Of a DNA stretch of 40,231 nucleotides, positions 24,101 to 30,973 are shown one piece after another. Source of the stretch: Chloroflexota bacterium (lineage in GTDB: Bacteria; Chloroflexota; Dehalococcoidia; SM23-28-2; RBG-16-64-32); assembly GCA_022561635.1 (NCBI GenBank), contig JADFQV010000016.1:1-40231 (forward strand), written 5' to 3'. A model generated the notes under the pieces. It was given only the letters and a program-made list of their open reading frames with translations. It was not told the origin of the DNA and did not search any database. Both the position numbers and the translations under genes were made by a program. Position 1 is the first letter of the stretch. Each line of letters starts with the position of its first letter.

Positions 24101-24138
24101 GGTGAACCGGCTTGGTGAGGGGGTTAAGAATTGGTGAA
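24101..24138 (-). promoter_or_regulatory. Cluster of TTnACC half-sites upstream of the stand-alone regulator
   Basis: On the minus strand TTCACC (24138-24133) and TTAACC (24127-24122) are exactly 11 bp apart. CTCACC (24119-24114) and TTCACC (24106-24101) follow with 8- and 13-bp steps. The first pair resembles TTTACC and TTTACG upstream of the EPS operon (2768-2784), also 11 bp apart. The position, 63-100 nt before the regulator's ATG, suits auto-regulation by an OmpR-type protein. The shared-motif reading is inferred from only two loci. Confidence 0.4.
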
Positions 24139-24146
24139 CGCGGCGC

Positions 24147-25430
24147 TCAGTCGAGCGTTAAAGGGCAGTCCGGCGTCTCGTTCCCGGCCGCCTCCTGGCC
24201 GGTTGCCGACTGCAAGCTGGCGAGGTCCAGGTATCGCTGGCCCTCCCAGGTGACGAATCGCTCCGGGTCGCTGGTCCAGAGCGTGTCGCCGTCGAAGGAC
24301 GTGCCGTTGGGGACGGCGTCGCCGAGCCTGATGACGTGGCGGCTCGTACGGAAGCAGTTGTCGCGGGAGACGATCGTGGGCAGGCCGCCGTTCGTCTGCA
24401 TGAGGCCGTCGCCGTCGCTGTCGCAGACGTTCTCGGTGAGGAAGACTTCGCCCGGGTAATCGTGGCCCGTCTTGAAGCAGAAGAGATTGTCGTAGAGGCC
24501 CGTTTGCAGGTTGCGGATGACGTTGCGGGTGATGAAGAGCGGGCCGGTCAGCGTTGGCGCGAAGGCGATGCCTGTTCCACAGCCGCTGATCGTGTTGCCG
24601 GTCACGCGCACGTCCTCGTTGCCGCCTTCCACCTGGATGCCGTCGTCCCAGCAGTCCGTAATAGTGTTGTTCTCGATGGTGGTGGAGCGGTCGAACGTGC
24701 CGTGCACGTCCCACTCAGACTCGCCGCCGATGCCGTCCCAGCCACCGCTGATCGTGTTGCCGGCGATGTAGTGGCCGCCGCCGCTGGGAGCTTCGTCGGT
24801 GCTCTTGAACCAGATGCCGTCGCCGTGGCCGCGCGGCTCGCCCGAAGTGCGATAGGTGATCGTGTTGTTGGTGATCGTCTGGCAACAGGCGGCCTGCCAG
24901 ACGGCGATGCCCGCGTTTGCCTGGAATATGGCGTCGTTGCAGTTGAAATGCTCGATCGTGAGGCCGTCGAGCGTGACGTGATCCGGCGGCGAGGCGTCGC
25001 CAGCATCGCCGACGAGGACGCCGGGCCCGCCTGTGTTGCGGATGCCGATGCCCCGGATCGTGACGCCGGAGCCGCCGTACACGTGGATCGCCGGGCCTTC
25101 GGCGCAGTCGCGGTCGATCCAGACGTCGCCATCACCCGCCGGCAGGATGGTGACGGCCTGGGTGATGCGCACGAACTCATCGTAGACGCCGGCGTGAACC
25201 TCGACGATGCCGCCAGCGCCGGCCGCCTCGATGCCCTCGCTGATCGAGCTGACGTCGCCACCGGGGCCGACGCTGACCCGGGTTGGTGCGGGCGTGGCGG
25301 TACCGAGCGCCTGCTGGCCGCTGCTGTCATCGCCGAAGGACGAGAGCGCGAGAACGGCCACGATGGCGATGAGAAGAGCGCCACCCAGGTAGCCGAGCAT
25401 AGTGAAGGACCGGAACGCGAGATTGGACAT
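24147..25430 (-). CDS. Membrane-anchored right-handed beta-helix protein
   Basis: This 427-residue protein has an N-terminal membrane anchor or uncleaved signal (about 8-32: FTMLGYLGGALLIAIVAVLAL), a short Thr/Pro-rich spacer, and a parallel beta-helix domain (about 60-400) with repeating motifs such as TITNNTITYRTSG, TTIENNTITDCWDDGIQVEGG and TGNTISGCGTGIAFAP. Several cysteines occur in pairs. It is paralogous to the dockerin protein downstream but has no linker or dockerin. A role in binding, cleaving or epimerising extracellular polysaccharide is plausible but no catalytic residues can be named. It may be co-transcribed with the winged-helix gene, 108 nt downstream. Confidence 0.82.
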   Translation of the reverse strand: MSNLAFRSFTMLGYLGGALLIAIVAVLALSSFGDDSSGQQALGTATPAPTRVSVGPGGDVSSISEGIEAAGAGGIVEVHAGVYDEFVRITQAVTILPAGDGDVWIDRDCAEGPAIHVYGGSGVTIRGIGIRNTGGPGVLVGDAGDASPPDHVTLDGLTIEHFNCNDAIFQANAGIAVWQAACCQTITNNTITYRTSGEPRGHGDGIWFKSTDEAPSGGGHYIAGNTISGGWDGIGGESEWDVHGTFDRSTTIENNTITDCWDDGIQVEGGNEDVRVTGNTISGCGTGIAFAPTLTGPLFITRNVIRNLQTGLYDNLFCFKTGHDYPGEVFLTENVCDSDGDGLMQTNGGLPTIVSRDNCFRTSRHVIRLGDAVPNGTSFDGDTLWTSDPERFVTWEGQRYLDLASLQSATGQEAAGNETPDCPLTLD

Positions 25431-25531
25431 CTAACATAACAGTGACGGGATGGTTAATAGGCACGCAAGGGGCTAAGGGGCATCCTGACAGAATTCGAAC
25501 GGGAATCGAACCTGCTTCCAACGTAAGCGGG

Positions 25532-25570
25532 CCTAAACTAGACCTTAACGCAACCACGGGTAGTTTTAGG
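25532..25570. promoter_or_regulatory. Imperfect inverted repeat directly upstream of the LLM oxidoreductase gene
   Basis: CCTAAACTA (25532-25540) and TAGTTTTAGG (25561-25570) are inverted copies differing by one extra A:T, separated by 20 nt. The right arm ends 7 nt before the ATG at 25578. It could be an operator bound by a dimeric regulator, or a leader hairpin covering the start. The 147-nt space between the divergent genes at 25430 and 25578 holds no other clear signal. Confidence 0.35.
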
Positions 25571-25577
25571 TTCGTCT

Positions 25578-26702
25578 ATGAGATTCGGTACGTTTCACCT
25601 CGCAGAAGCGCCCGACGTCCTCTCCCCGGGAGAGGCGATCGCGGCTGAGCTGCGGCAGATCGTGCTCGCGGAAGACCTCGGCTTCGATTCCGTATGGCTG
25701 GCCGAGCACCACTTCACCTCCTACTGCGTCGTCAACGACGCTCTTAGCTTCGCGTCGCATGTCGCCGCCGTGACATCGACTGTGCGGATCGGAACGGCCG
25801 TTAGCGTCCTTCCGCTGCACCATCCGGTAGAGGTGGCTGAGCGCGCAACGCTCGTGGATATACTTAGCAACGGCCGCTTGCTTCTGGGCGTTGGCCGGGG
25901 TTACTCGGCGACGGAGTTCAGCGCCTTCGGTCTCGATCTGGCGGGCAGGCGTGAGCGCTTTGAAGAGTCACTGGATATCGTGCTCAAGGCGTGGAAGCAC
26001 GAGCGCTTCGACCACGAAGGTAAGTTTTGGCAACTGAAGGACGTGGCGCTCACCCCGCGGCCGCTGCAGACGCCGCACCCGCAGGTCCTCGTGGCTTGCT
26101 CCGGGTCATCGGAGACGCTGTCGCGGGTGGCCGCGCGGGGCTTGCCGTTGATGTTCGGCGACGACTTTCTAGTGCCCGGGGACGTGGCGAAGCGAATCGA
26201 GGCCTACCGAGCCGGAGCGTCCGCGGCGGGCCTATCGCCGGAAGGCGCGGGCGTTCTCGTCGGCGACTCCTGGATCATGCTGAAGATACACATTGCGGAA
26301 TCGCGCAAAGAGGCGCGAAGAGCGGCGGGTCCGTACGCCCTCTGGCGGCACACCAAGGTACACGAGCTCGAACCCGCCGGATCGTCGCCGACGCTGCTCT
26401 CGAAGATTGCGAAGCGCGCACCGGCGGCGAAGGTTCTGATCTCGGACCCGGCGAAGAAGCACTGGGCGGACGTGACTGCTGACGATCTGACGTCGTTCGG
26501 CCTGTTCGGCACGCCTGACGACGTGGCGAAGAAGATCGAAGAGTTCGAGGCCGCCGGAGCACGCAACATCATCCTCTCGTTCGGCTTCGGTGGGATGCCC
26601 GAAATGATGGTGCGACGCTCGATGAAGCGATTCGCGACGGAGGTAGCGCCGGCGTTCACCACCCACTTGACGGCTGTCGCCCGCGCGGGTTCGACGACTT
26701 GA
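25578..26702 (+). CDS. LLM-class flavin-dependent oxidoreductase (luciferase-like)
   Basis: This 374-residue TIM-barrel protein of the bacterial luciferase/F420-oxidoreductase superfamily shows FGTFHLAE at the start, SVWLAEHHF, VRIGTAVSVLPLHHPVEVAE, DILSNGRLLLGVGRGY and RRERFEESLDIVLKAW. The cofactor (FMN or F420) and substrate cannot be decided from the sequence. The ATG has only a weak AGG ribosome site, with an inverted repeat just upstream. It is the first of three plus-strand genes; the next ATG is 2 nt past its stop, so co-transcription with the ATP-grasp and HAD genes is likely. Confidence 0.9.
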   Translation: MRFGTFHLAEAPDVLSPGEAIAAELRQIVLAEDLGFDSVWLAEHHFTSYCVVNDALSFASHVAAVTSTVRIGTAVSVLPLHHPVEVAERATLVDILSNGRLLLGVGRGYSATEFSAFGLDLAGRRERFEESLDIVLKAWKHERFDHEGKFWQLKDVALTPRPLQTPHPQVLVACSGSSETLSRVAARGLPLMFGDDFLVPGDVAKRIEAYRAGASAAGLSPEGAGVLVGDSWIMLKIHIAESRKEARRAAGPYALWRHTKVHELEPAGSSPTLLSKIAKRAPAAKVLISDPAKKHWADVTADDLTSFGLFGTPDDVAKKIEEFEAAGARNIILSFGFGGMPEMMVRRSMKRFATEVAPAFTTHLTAVARAGSTT

Positions 26703-26704
26703 CG

Positions 26705-27805
26705 ATGGCAGATCCTCGTCGCGTTCTGGTTACCGGCGCTGGAGGCGCCCCCGCCACCAACTACGTGCGCTCGCTGCGGCTGGCCCCTGAGCCGTACTAC
26801 CTGATCGGCGTCGACTGCAGCGCGTACCATCTGCCGCTGGCGGAGACGGACGAGGCGCACCTTGTGCCGCGAGCCGACGACCCGGATTACATAAGGATAC
26901 TCAACGAGATCGCACGCGAGAGCGGCGCCGAGCTGATCTTCGCGCAGCCGGACGTCGAAGTTGCTGTGCTGTCGGCGCGCCGGGATGAGCTGGCCGCGCC
27001 GATGTTTCTCCCGGCCAAGGAGACGATCGAGTGCTGCCTCGACAAATTCTCGAGCTACAGCGTCTGGCGTGATGCGGGCATCAAGGTGCCGCCGACGCGC
27101 GGCATCGACGGGCCGGCCGATCTGGAAGCCGCGCTCGATCAGTTCGGCGAGGCATGGCTGCGGCCGACGACCGGTTCAGCGGGCAACGGCTCTTACCACA
27201 CGAGCGACCTGCGGCACGCGAAGATGTGGCTCGACTCGCGCGACGGCTGGGGGAGCTACACTGCGGCCGCCTACCTGGGCCCGGATTCAGTGACCTGGCA
27301 ATCGATCTGGCTCGATGGCGAGCTGGTGGTGGCACAAGGACGAAAGCGACTGAAGTGGGAGCTGGCCGACCGCTCGCCCACCGGCGTCACCGGCGTCACG
27401 GGCGTCGGCATGACGGTAAGCGATCCGCTGGTCGATTCCGTCGCCCTGGCGGCGGTCCGCGCGGTGGACTCACGCCCCCACGGCATCTTCTCCGTCGACA
27501 TGACGAACGACGCCGAGGGCGTGCCGAACCCAACCGAGATCAACATCGGACGGTTCTTCACCACGTCGCTCTTCTTCGCGGAGGCGGGGCTGAACATGCC
27601 GCACATCTTCACCCGGCTGGCGCTGGGCGAAGAGCCGCCGGCTATCGAGCGCAAGATCAACCCGCTGCCACCCGGACTGCTCTGGGTGCGCGGCATGGAC
27701 CGGGAGCCGAGGCTGGTCTGTCCCGGCAGCCTGGAGAGCGCCGCCGCGGAGCTGGCGGAGCGCCAGGCGCGCTCCCGCGAGAAGATGGAAGCGGCAACCG
27801 ATTGA
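26705..27805 (+). CDS. ATP-grasp enzyme, CarB-like
   Basis: This 366-residue protein begins with a Rossmann-like pre-ATP-grasp domain (VLVTGAGGAPATNYVRSL), followed by an ATP-grasp fold with RPTTGSAGNGSYH as the glycine-rich loop and NPTEINIGRF supplying the metal-binding Glu and Asn. It resembles carbamoyl-phosphate synthase large-subunit-like proteins that join a carboxylate to an amine or thiol with ATP hydrolysis. The real substrate is unknown. ATG 26705 is used; a TTG 6 nt upstream overlapping the previous stop is an alternative. A short in-frame repeat encodes GVTGVTGVG near residue 230. It overlaps the HAD gene by 4 nt, a pairing that suggests a shared pathway. Confidence 0.87.
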   Translation: MADPRRVLVTGAGGAPATNYVRSLRLAPEPYYLIGVDCSAYHLPLAETDEAHLVPRADDPDYIRILNEIARESGAELIFAQPDVEVAVLSARRDELAAPMFLPAKETIECCLDKFSSYSVWRDAGIKVPPTRGIDGPADLEAALDQFGEAWLRPTTGSAGNGSYHTSDLRHAKMWLDSRDGWGSYTAAAYLGPDSVTWQSIWLDGELVVAQGRKRLKWELADRSPTGVTGVTGVGMTVSDPLVDSVALAAVRAVDSRPHGIFSVDMTNDAEGVPNPTEINIGRFFTTSLFFAEAGLNMPHIFTRLALGEEPPAIERKINPLPPGLLWVRGMDREPRLVCPGSLESAAAELAERQARSREKMEAATD

Positions 27806-28509
27806 CGCCGATCCTCTTTGACCTCGACGGCACGCTGATTGACGTGAGCGCGCGACACTATTCTCTTTACAAGAGCGTGATCTCCGGCCAGGGCGTCGAG
27901 GCGCTGCCCCCGGGCGACTACTGGCGCCATCGCCGCGCGGGCGAGTCTACGATCGATCTGCTGGCCGTGACCCCGGGTGTGAACGTCGAGCGCTTCACGG
28001 CGGCGTGGATGGACGGCATCGAGCAGCCCGCCTGGCTCGCGCTGGACGAGCCCTACGAGGGAGCGGTCGAGATCATCGAGGCGCTTCGATCAGAGTACGA
28101 CCTGGTGCTGATCACGCTCCGCCGCGATCGCGTTGCGCTAATGGCTCAGCTGGACGCACTGCAGATGAGGTCGTACTTCACGAAGATCATCTGCCACGGG
28201 CCTGAGCTGGTCAGAGGAAAGCACCAGCTGAAGGGTGTCGCAGAGCTGCCGCCAGGAGGCTACGCCGTCGGCGATACCGAGGCCGACATCGAGCTGGCGT
28301 CACAGACGGGCCGGCAGGCGATCTGTCTGTCGTATGGTGTGCGTTCGGGATGCTACTTGGCCAGTCGTGGCGCGGAGACGGTGATCAGCTCTCTGCGCGA
28401 GCTGCCGGAGGTGATCACCGCCGCCGAGCTGCCGGACCTGCCGCGGGACGTAGCGGACGTCGAGCAGGGTGTTGCGCTGCGGAACGTCCACTTGCGCGCC
28501 AGCTTTTAG
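27802..28509 (+). CDS. HAD-superfamily hydrolase with a TTG start
   Basis: This 235-residue phosphatase-like protein has motif I at its start, ILFDLDGTLID, with nucleophile Asp7 and general acid Asp9. LVLITLRRDR occupies motif II, RGKHQLKG supplies the motif III lysine region, and GDTEADIELA is motif IV. A helical cap lies between residues about 15 and 80. The TTG at 27802 is the only start that gives the conserved N-terminus; it overlaps the previous stop as TTGA. The frame is open much further upstream inside the ATP-grasp gene, but that part is not homologous sequence. Its substrate is probably a phosphate intermediate of the neighbouring enzymes. Confidence 0.87.
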   Translation: MTPILFDLDGTLIDVSARHYSLYKSVISGQGVEALPPGDYWRHRRAGESTIDLLAVTPGVNVERFTAAWMDGIEQPAWLALDEPYEGAVEIIEALRSEYDLVLITLRRDRVALMAQLDALQMRSYFTKIICHGPELVRGKHQLKGVAELPPGGYAVGDTEADIELASQTGRQAICLSYGVRSGCYLASRGAETVISSLRELPEVITAAELPDLPRDVADVEQGVALRNVHLRASF

Positions 28510-28546
28510 CAGAGCGCCGAAGTGGTCGCCAGGCGAGCGGCCCGGA

Positions 28547-30079
28547 TCAGAGTTCGCGCCATTTGCGGCCGTCCTTCTCTATTAGCTCGTCCGCGGCCGC
28601 CGGGCCCCAGGTGCCTGCCTCGTAGTTCGGGAAGTCCAGCGGCGGCGACGAGCGCCAGCCGTCGAGGACCCGCTCCATGATCGTCCACGCGGCCTCGACT
28701 TCGTCGGACCGGGTGAAGAGCGTGGCATCGCCCTGCAGCGCATCGACGATGAGCGTTTCGTAGGCGGACGGCGCTTGTTTGACGAACGACGCGCCGTAGA
28801 GAAAGTCCATGGTTGCCGGCCGTAGCCGGGGCGAGCCGGGGACCTTGGTCAGGAACTTGAGGCTGATGCCCTCGTTAGGCTGGATACGGATGGAGAGCAC
28901 GTTCGGCTCGAGGTGAGGTTCGTCGATGAAGTCGTGGAAGAGAAGCTTTGGTGCTGTCTTGAAGGTGATGGCGATCTCTGTGCTGCGCTTCGGCAGGCGC
29001 TTTCCGGTGCGCAGATAGAAGGGCACGCCGGCCCAGCGCCAACTGTCGACGAACAGGCGCAGCGCCGTGAACGTCTCCGTCTGCGAAGCATCGGGAACCC
29101 CTGCCTCCGCCCGGTAGGCGGGCGCTTCCTCGCCGGCCACCCAGCCGGGACCGTACTGGCCGCGAACGGTCTCGATCGCCACCTCGTCGTCATCGAACAG
29201 GCGGACGGCGTTCAGCACCTTCACCTTCTCGTCGCGGACGGAGCGGCCGTCGATCGCCAGCGGCGGCTCCATGGCGATCAGTGAAAGCAGCTGCATGATG
29301 TGGTTCTGGATCATGTCGCGGAGGGCGCCGGAGCCGTCATAGTAGTTGCCCCGGTGGCCGACGCCCAGGCTCTCCGACACCGTGATCTGCACGTGGTCCA
29401 CGTAACGGCGGTTCCAGATCGGCTCCATGATGCCGTTGGCAAAGCGGAAGACGATGATGTTCTGGACGGTCTCCTTGCCCAGGTAGTGGTCGATGCGGTA
29501 GACGTCGTCCTCGCTGAAGACGGAGTGGACGGCGCGGTTCAGTTCGCGCGCCGAGGCCAGGTCGACGCCGAACGGCTTCTCGATGATCACACGCGACCAG
29601 CCTTCAGTCGCGGCGCCCTGTGACCGGGCACGGCCGAGCTGCTCGATGATGTCGACGAACGTTGTCGGCGGCACGGCGAGATAGTAGAGGCGATTGCCGC
29701 CGATGCCGCGCTCCGCTTCGACTTCTCGCAGCTTTTCGTTCAGGCGGTCGTGGCCTTCGGGGTCGTCGTAGCCGCCGTAGGAGTAGAAGAGGCCCGAGGC
29801 GAAGGAATCCCAGACCTCCGGGTCGATGGGGCGCCGAGAGTGCTTTTCGACGTTCGAGCGCGCCTCTTCGCGGAAGACGTCGTTGGACCACTTCGTTCGC
29901 GAGTAGCCGACAACGGCAAGGCCGGGCGGCAGCCGCCCGTCAAGCGCCAGGTTGTACAAGGCCGGCATGAGCTTACGCGCGGTGAGGTCTCCGGAGGCGC
30001 CGAAGATGACGATCGTACAGGGATCGGTGGCGCTGTCGGAGACGGGCGCGGTGGTGGAGGTAGCGGTCTGCGCCGTCAC
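28547..30079 (-). CDS. zwf: Glucose-6-phosphate 1-dehydrogenase
   Basis: This 510-residue enzyme oxidises glucose 6-phosphate to 6-phosphogluconolactone with NAD(P)+. It has the nucleotide motif VIFGASGDLTARKL (24-37), EKPFG, and the signature RIDHYLGKE (195-203) with the substrate-binding His and Lys, followed by FRFANGIMEPIWNR. The C-terminal LTKVPGSPRLRP and GDATLFTRSDEVEAAW segments are standard. It is the last gene of the rpiB-tal-pgi-gnd-zwf operon. The GTG start overlaps the gnd stop by 4 nt. The first 19 residues are Thr/Ala-rich and not conserved. It converges on the HAD gene, with 37 nt between the stops. Confidence 0.95.
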   Translation of the reverse strand: MTAQTATSTTAPVSDSATDPCTIVIFGASGDLTARKLMPALYNLALDGRLPPGLAVVGYSRTKWSNDVFREEARSNVEKHSRRPIDPEVWDSFASGLFYSYGGYDDPEGHDRLNEKLREVEAERGIGGNRLYYLAVPPTTFVDIIEQLGRARSQGAATEGWSRVIIEKPFGVDLASARELNRAVHSVFSEDDVYRIDHYLGKETVQNIIVFRFANGIMEPIWNRRYVDHVQITVSESLGVGHRGNYYDGSGALRDMIQNHIMQLLSLIAMEPPLAIDGRSVRDEKVKVLNAVRLFDDDEVAIETVRGQYGPGWVAGEEAPAYRAEAGVPDASQTETFTALRLFVDSWRWAGVPFYLRTGKRLPKRSTEIAITFKTAPKLLFHDFIDEPHLEPNVLSIRIQPNEGISLKFLTKVPGSPRLRPATMDFLYGASFVKQAPSAYETLIVDALQGDATLFTRSDEVEAAWTIMERVLDGWRSSPPLDFPNYEAGTWGPAAADELIEKDGRKWREL

Positions 30080-30972
30080 TCGTTCTTGACCTTGTGCCCG
30101 CCGAACTCCTGGCGCAGCGCGGCGATCAGCTTGGCGCCGAACGAGTCGTCCTGCCGCGAGCGGAAACGGGCGAAGAGCGAGTGCGCCAGGACCGTCGCGG
30201 GGACGTCGCGGTCGATCGCCTCCTGGATCGTCCAGCGGCCCTCGCCCGAGTCGTCGACGTAGCCGCGGATGGAGGACAGGCCGGGGTCCTTGGCCAGGGC
30301 GCGCTCGGTCAGCTCGAGGAGCCAGGAGCGGACTACGCTGCCGTGTCCCCAGAGCTGCGAGATAGTGTGGAGGTCGAGGTCGTAGGTTGAGGCGTCGAGG
30401 AGTTCGAAGCCCTCGGCGTAGGATTGGAGGAGCGCGTACTCGATGCCGTTGTGAACCATCTTCACGTAGTGGCCGGCGCCGGCGGGGCCCATGTAGGCGT
30501 ATCCTTCCGGCGGCGCCAGTGTCTCGAAGATTGGGCGCGCGCGTTCGAAGATCTCCTTGTCGCCGCCGATCATCAGGCAGTAACCGTTGTCGAGGCCCCA
30601 GATGCCTCCACTCGTGCCGCTGTCCAGCAGGTGGATGCCGGACGCCTTCAGCGATGCGGCGCGTGCCACGGTGTCGTGGTAGTTGGAGTTGCCTCCTTCA
30701 ATGATCGCGTCGCCCTGCTCCAGCAACGGCGCCAGCGCATCGATCGTGTCCGTCACCGGCTGGCCGGACGGGACCATGATCCAGACGTGCCGCGGTTTCG
30801 CCAGCTTGCCGACGACTTCCTCAAGGCTCATGGCCGGTACCGCGCCTTCGGACTTCAGAGGGTCAGCCGCCCCCGGATCGCGGTCGTAGACGACGACTTC
30901 GTGGCCGCCGCGGAGGAGGCGCAGGCTCATGTTCGCGCCCATGCGCCCGAGTCCGATCATGGCGAGCTGCAT
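30076..30972 (-). CDS. gnd: 6-phosphogluconate dehydrogenase (decarboxylating), short form
   Basis: This 298-residue protein has the N-terminal MIGLGRMGANMSLRL Rossmann motif, EGGNSNYHDT, DSGTSGGIWGLDNGYCLMIGG and the catalytic GHYVKMVHNGIEYALLQ. It converts 6-phosphogluconate to ribulose 5-phosphate and CO2. At about 300 residues it belongs to the short GND group, often NAD-linked, rather than the about 470-residue dimeric NADP enzymes. It overlaps zwf by GTGA and follows pgi by 1 nt, so the oxidative branch is translated together. The NAD preference is inferred from subgroup membership. Confidence 0.93.
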   Translation of the reverse strand: MQLAMIGLGRMGANMSLRLLRGGHEVVVYDRDPGAADPLKSEGAVPAMSLEEVVGKLAKPRHVWIMVPSGQPVTDTIDALAPLLEQGDAIIEGGNSNYHDTVARAASLKASGIHLLDSGTSGGIWGLDNGYCLMIGGDKEIFERARPIFETLAPPEGYAYMGPAGAGHYVKMVHNGIEYALLQSYAEGFELLDASTYDLDLHTISQLWGHGSVVRSWLLELTERALAKDPGLSSIRGYVDDSGEGRWTIQEAIDRDVPATVLAHSLFARFRSRQDDSFGAKLIAALRQEFGGHKVKNE

Positions 30973-30973
30973 C

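Noticed and set aside
24039-24146. Possible lost receiver domain upstream of the stand-alone regulator
   Set aside because: The space is only 108 nt, far short of a receiver, and shows no receiver motifs in any frame.
25495-25520. tRNA T-arm-like sequence on the minus strand (GGTTCGATTCCC)
   Set aside because: The stem pairs poorly and no acceptor, D- or anticodon arm could be built around it, so a tRNA gene or attachment site is not supported.
28510-28546. Terminator between the convergent HAD and zwf genes
   Set aside because: Only a short TCGCCAGGCGA palindrome is visible, without a useful loop or T-run.
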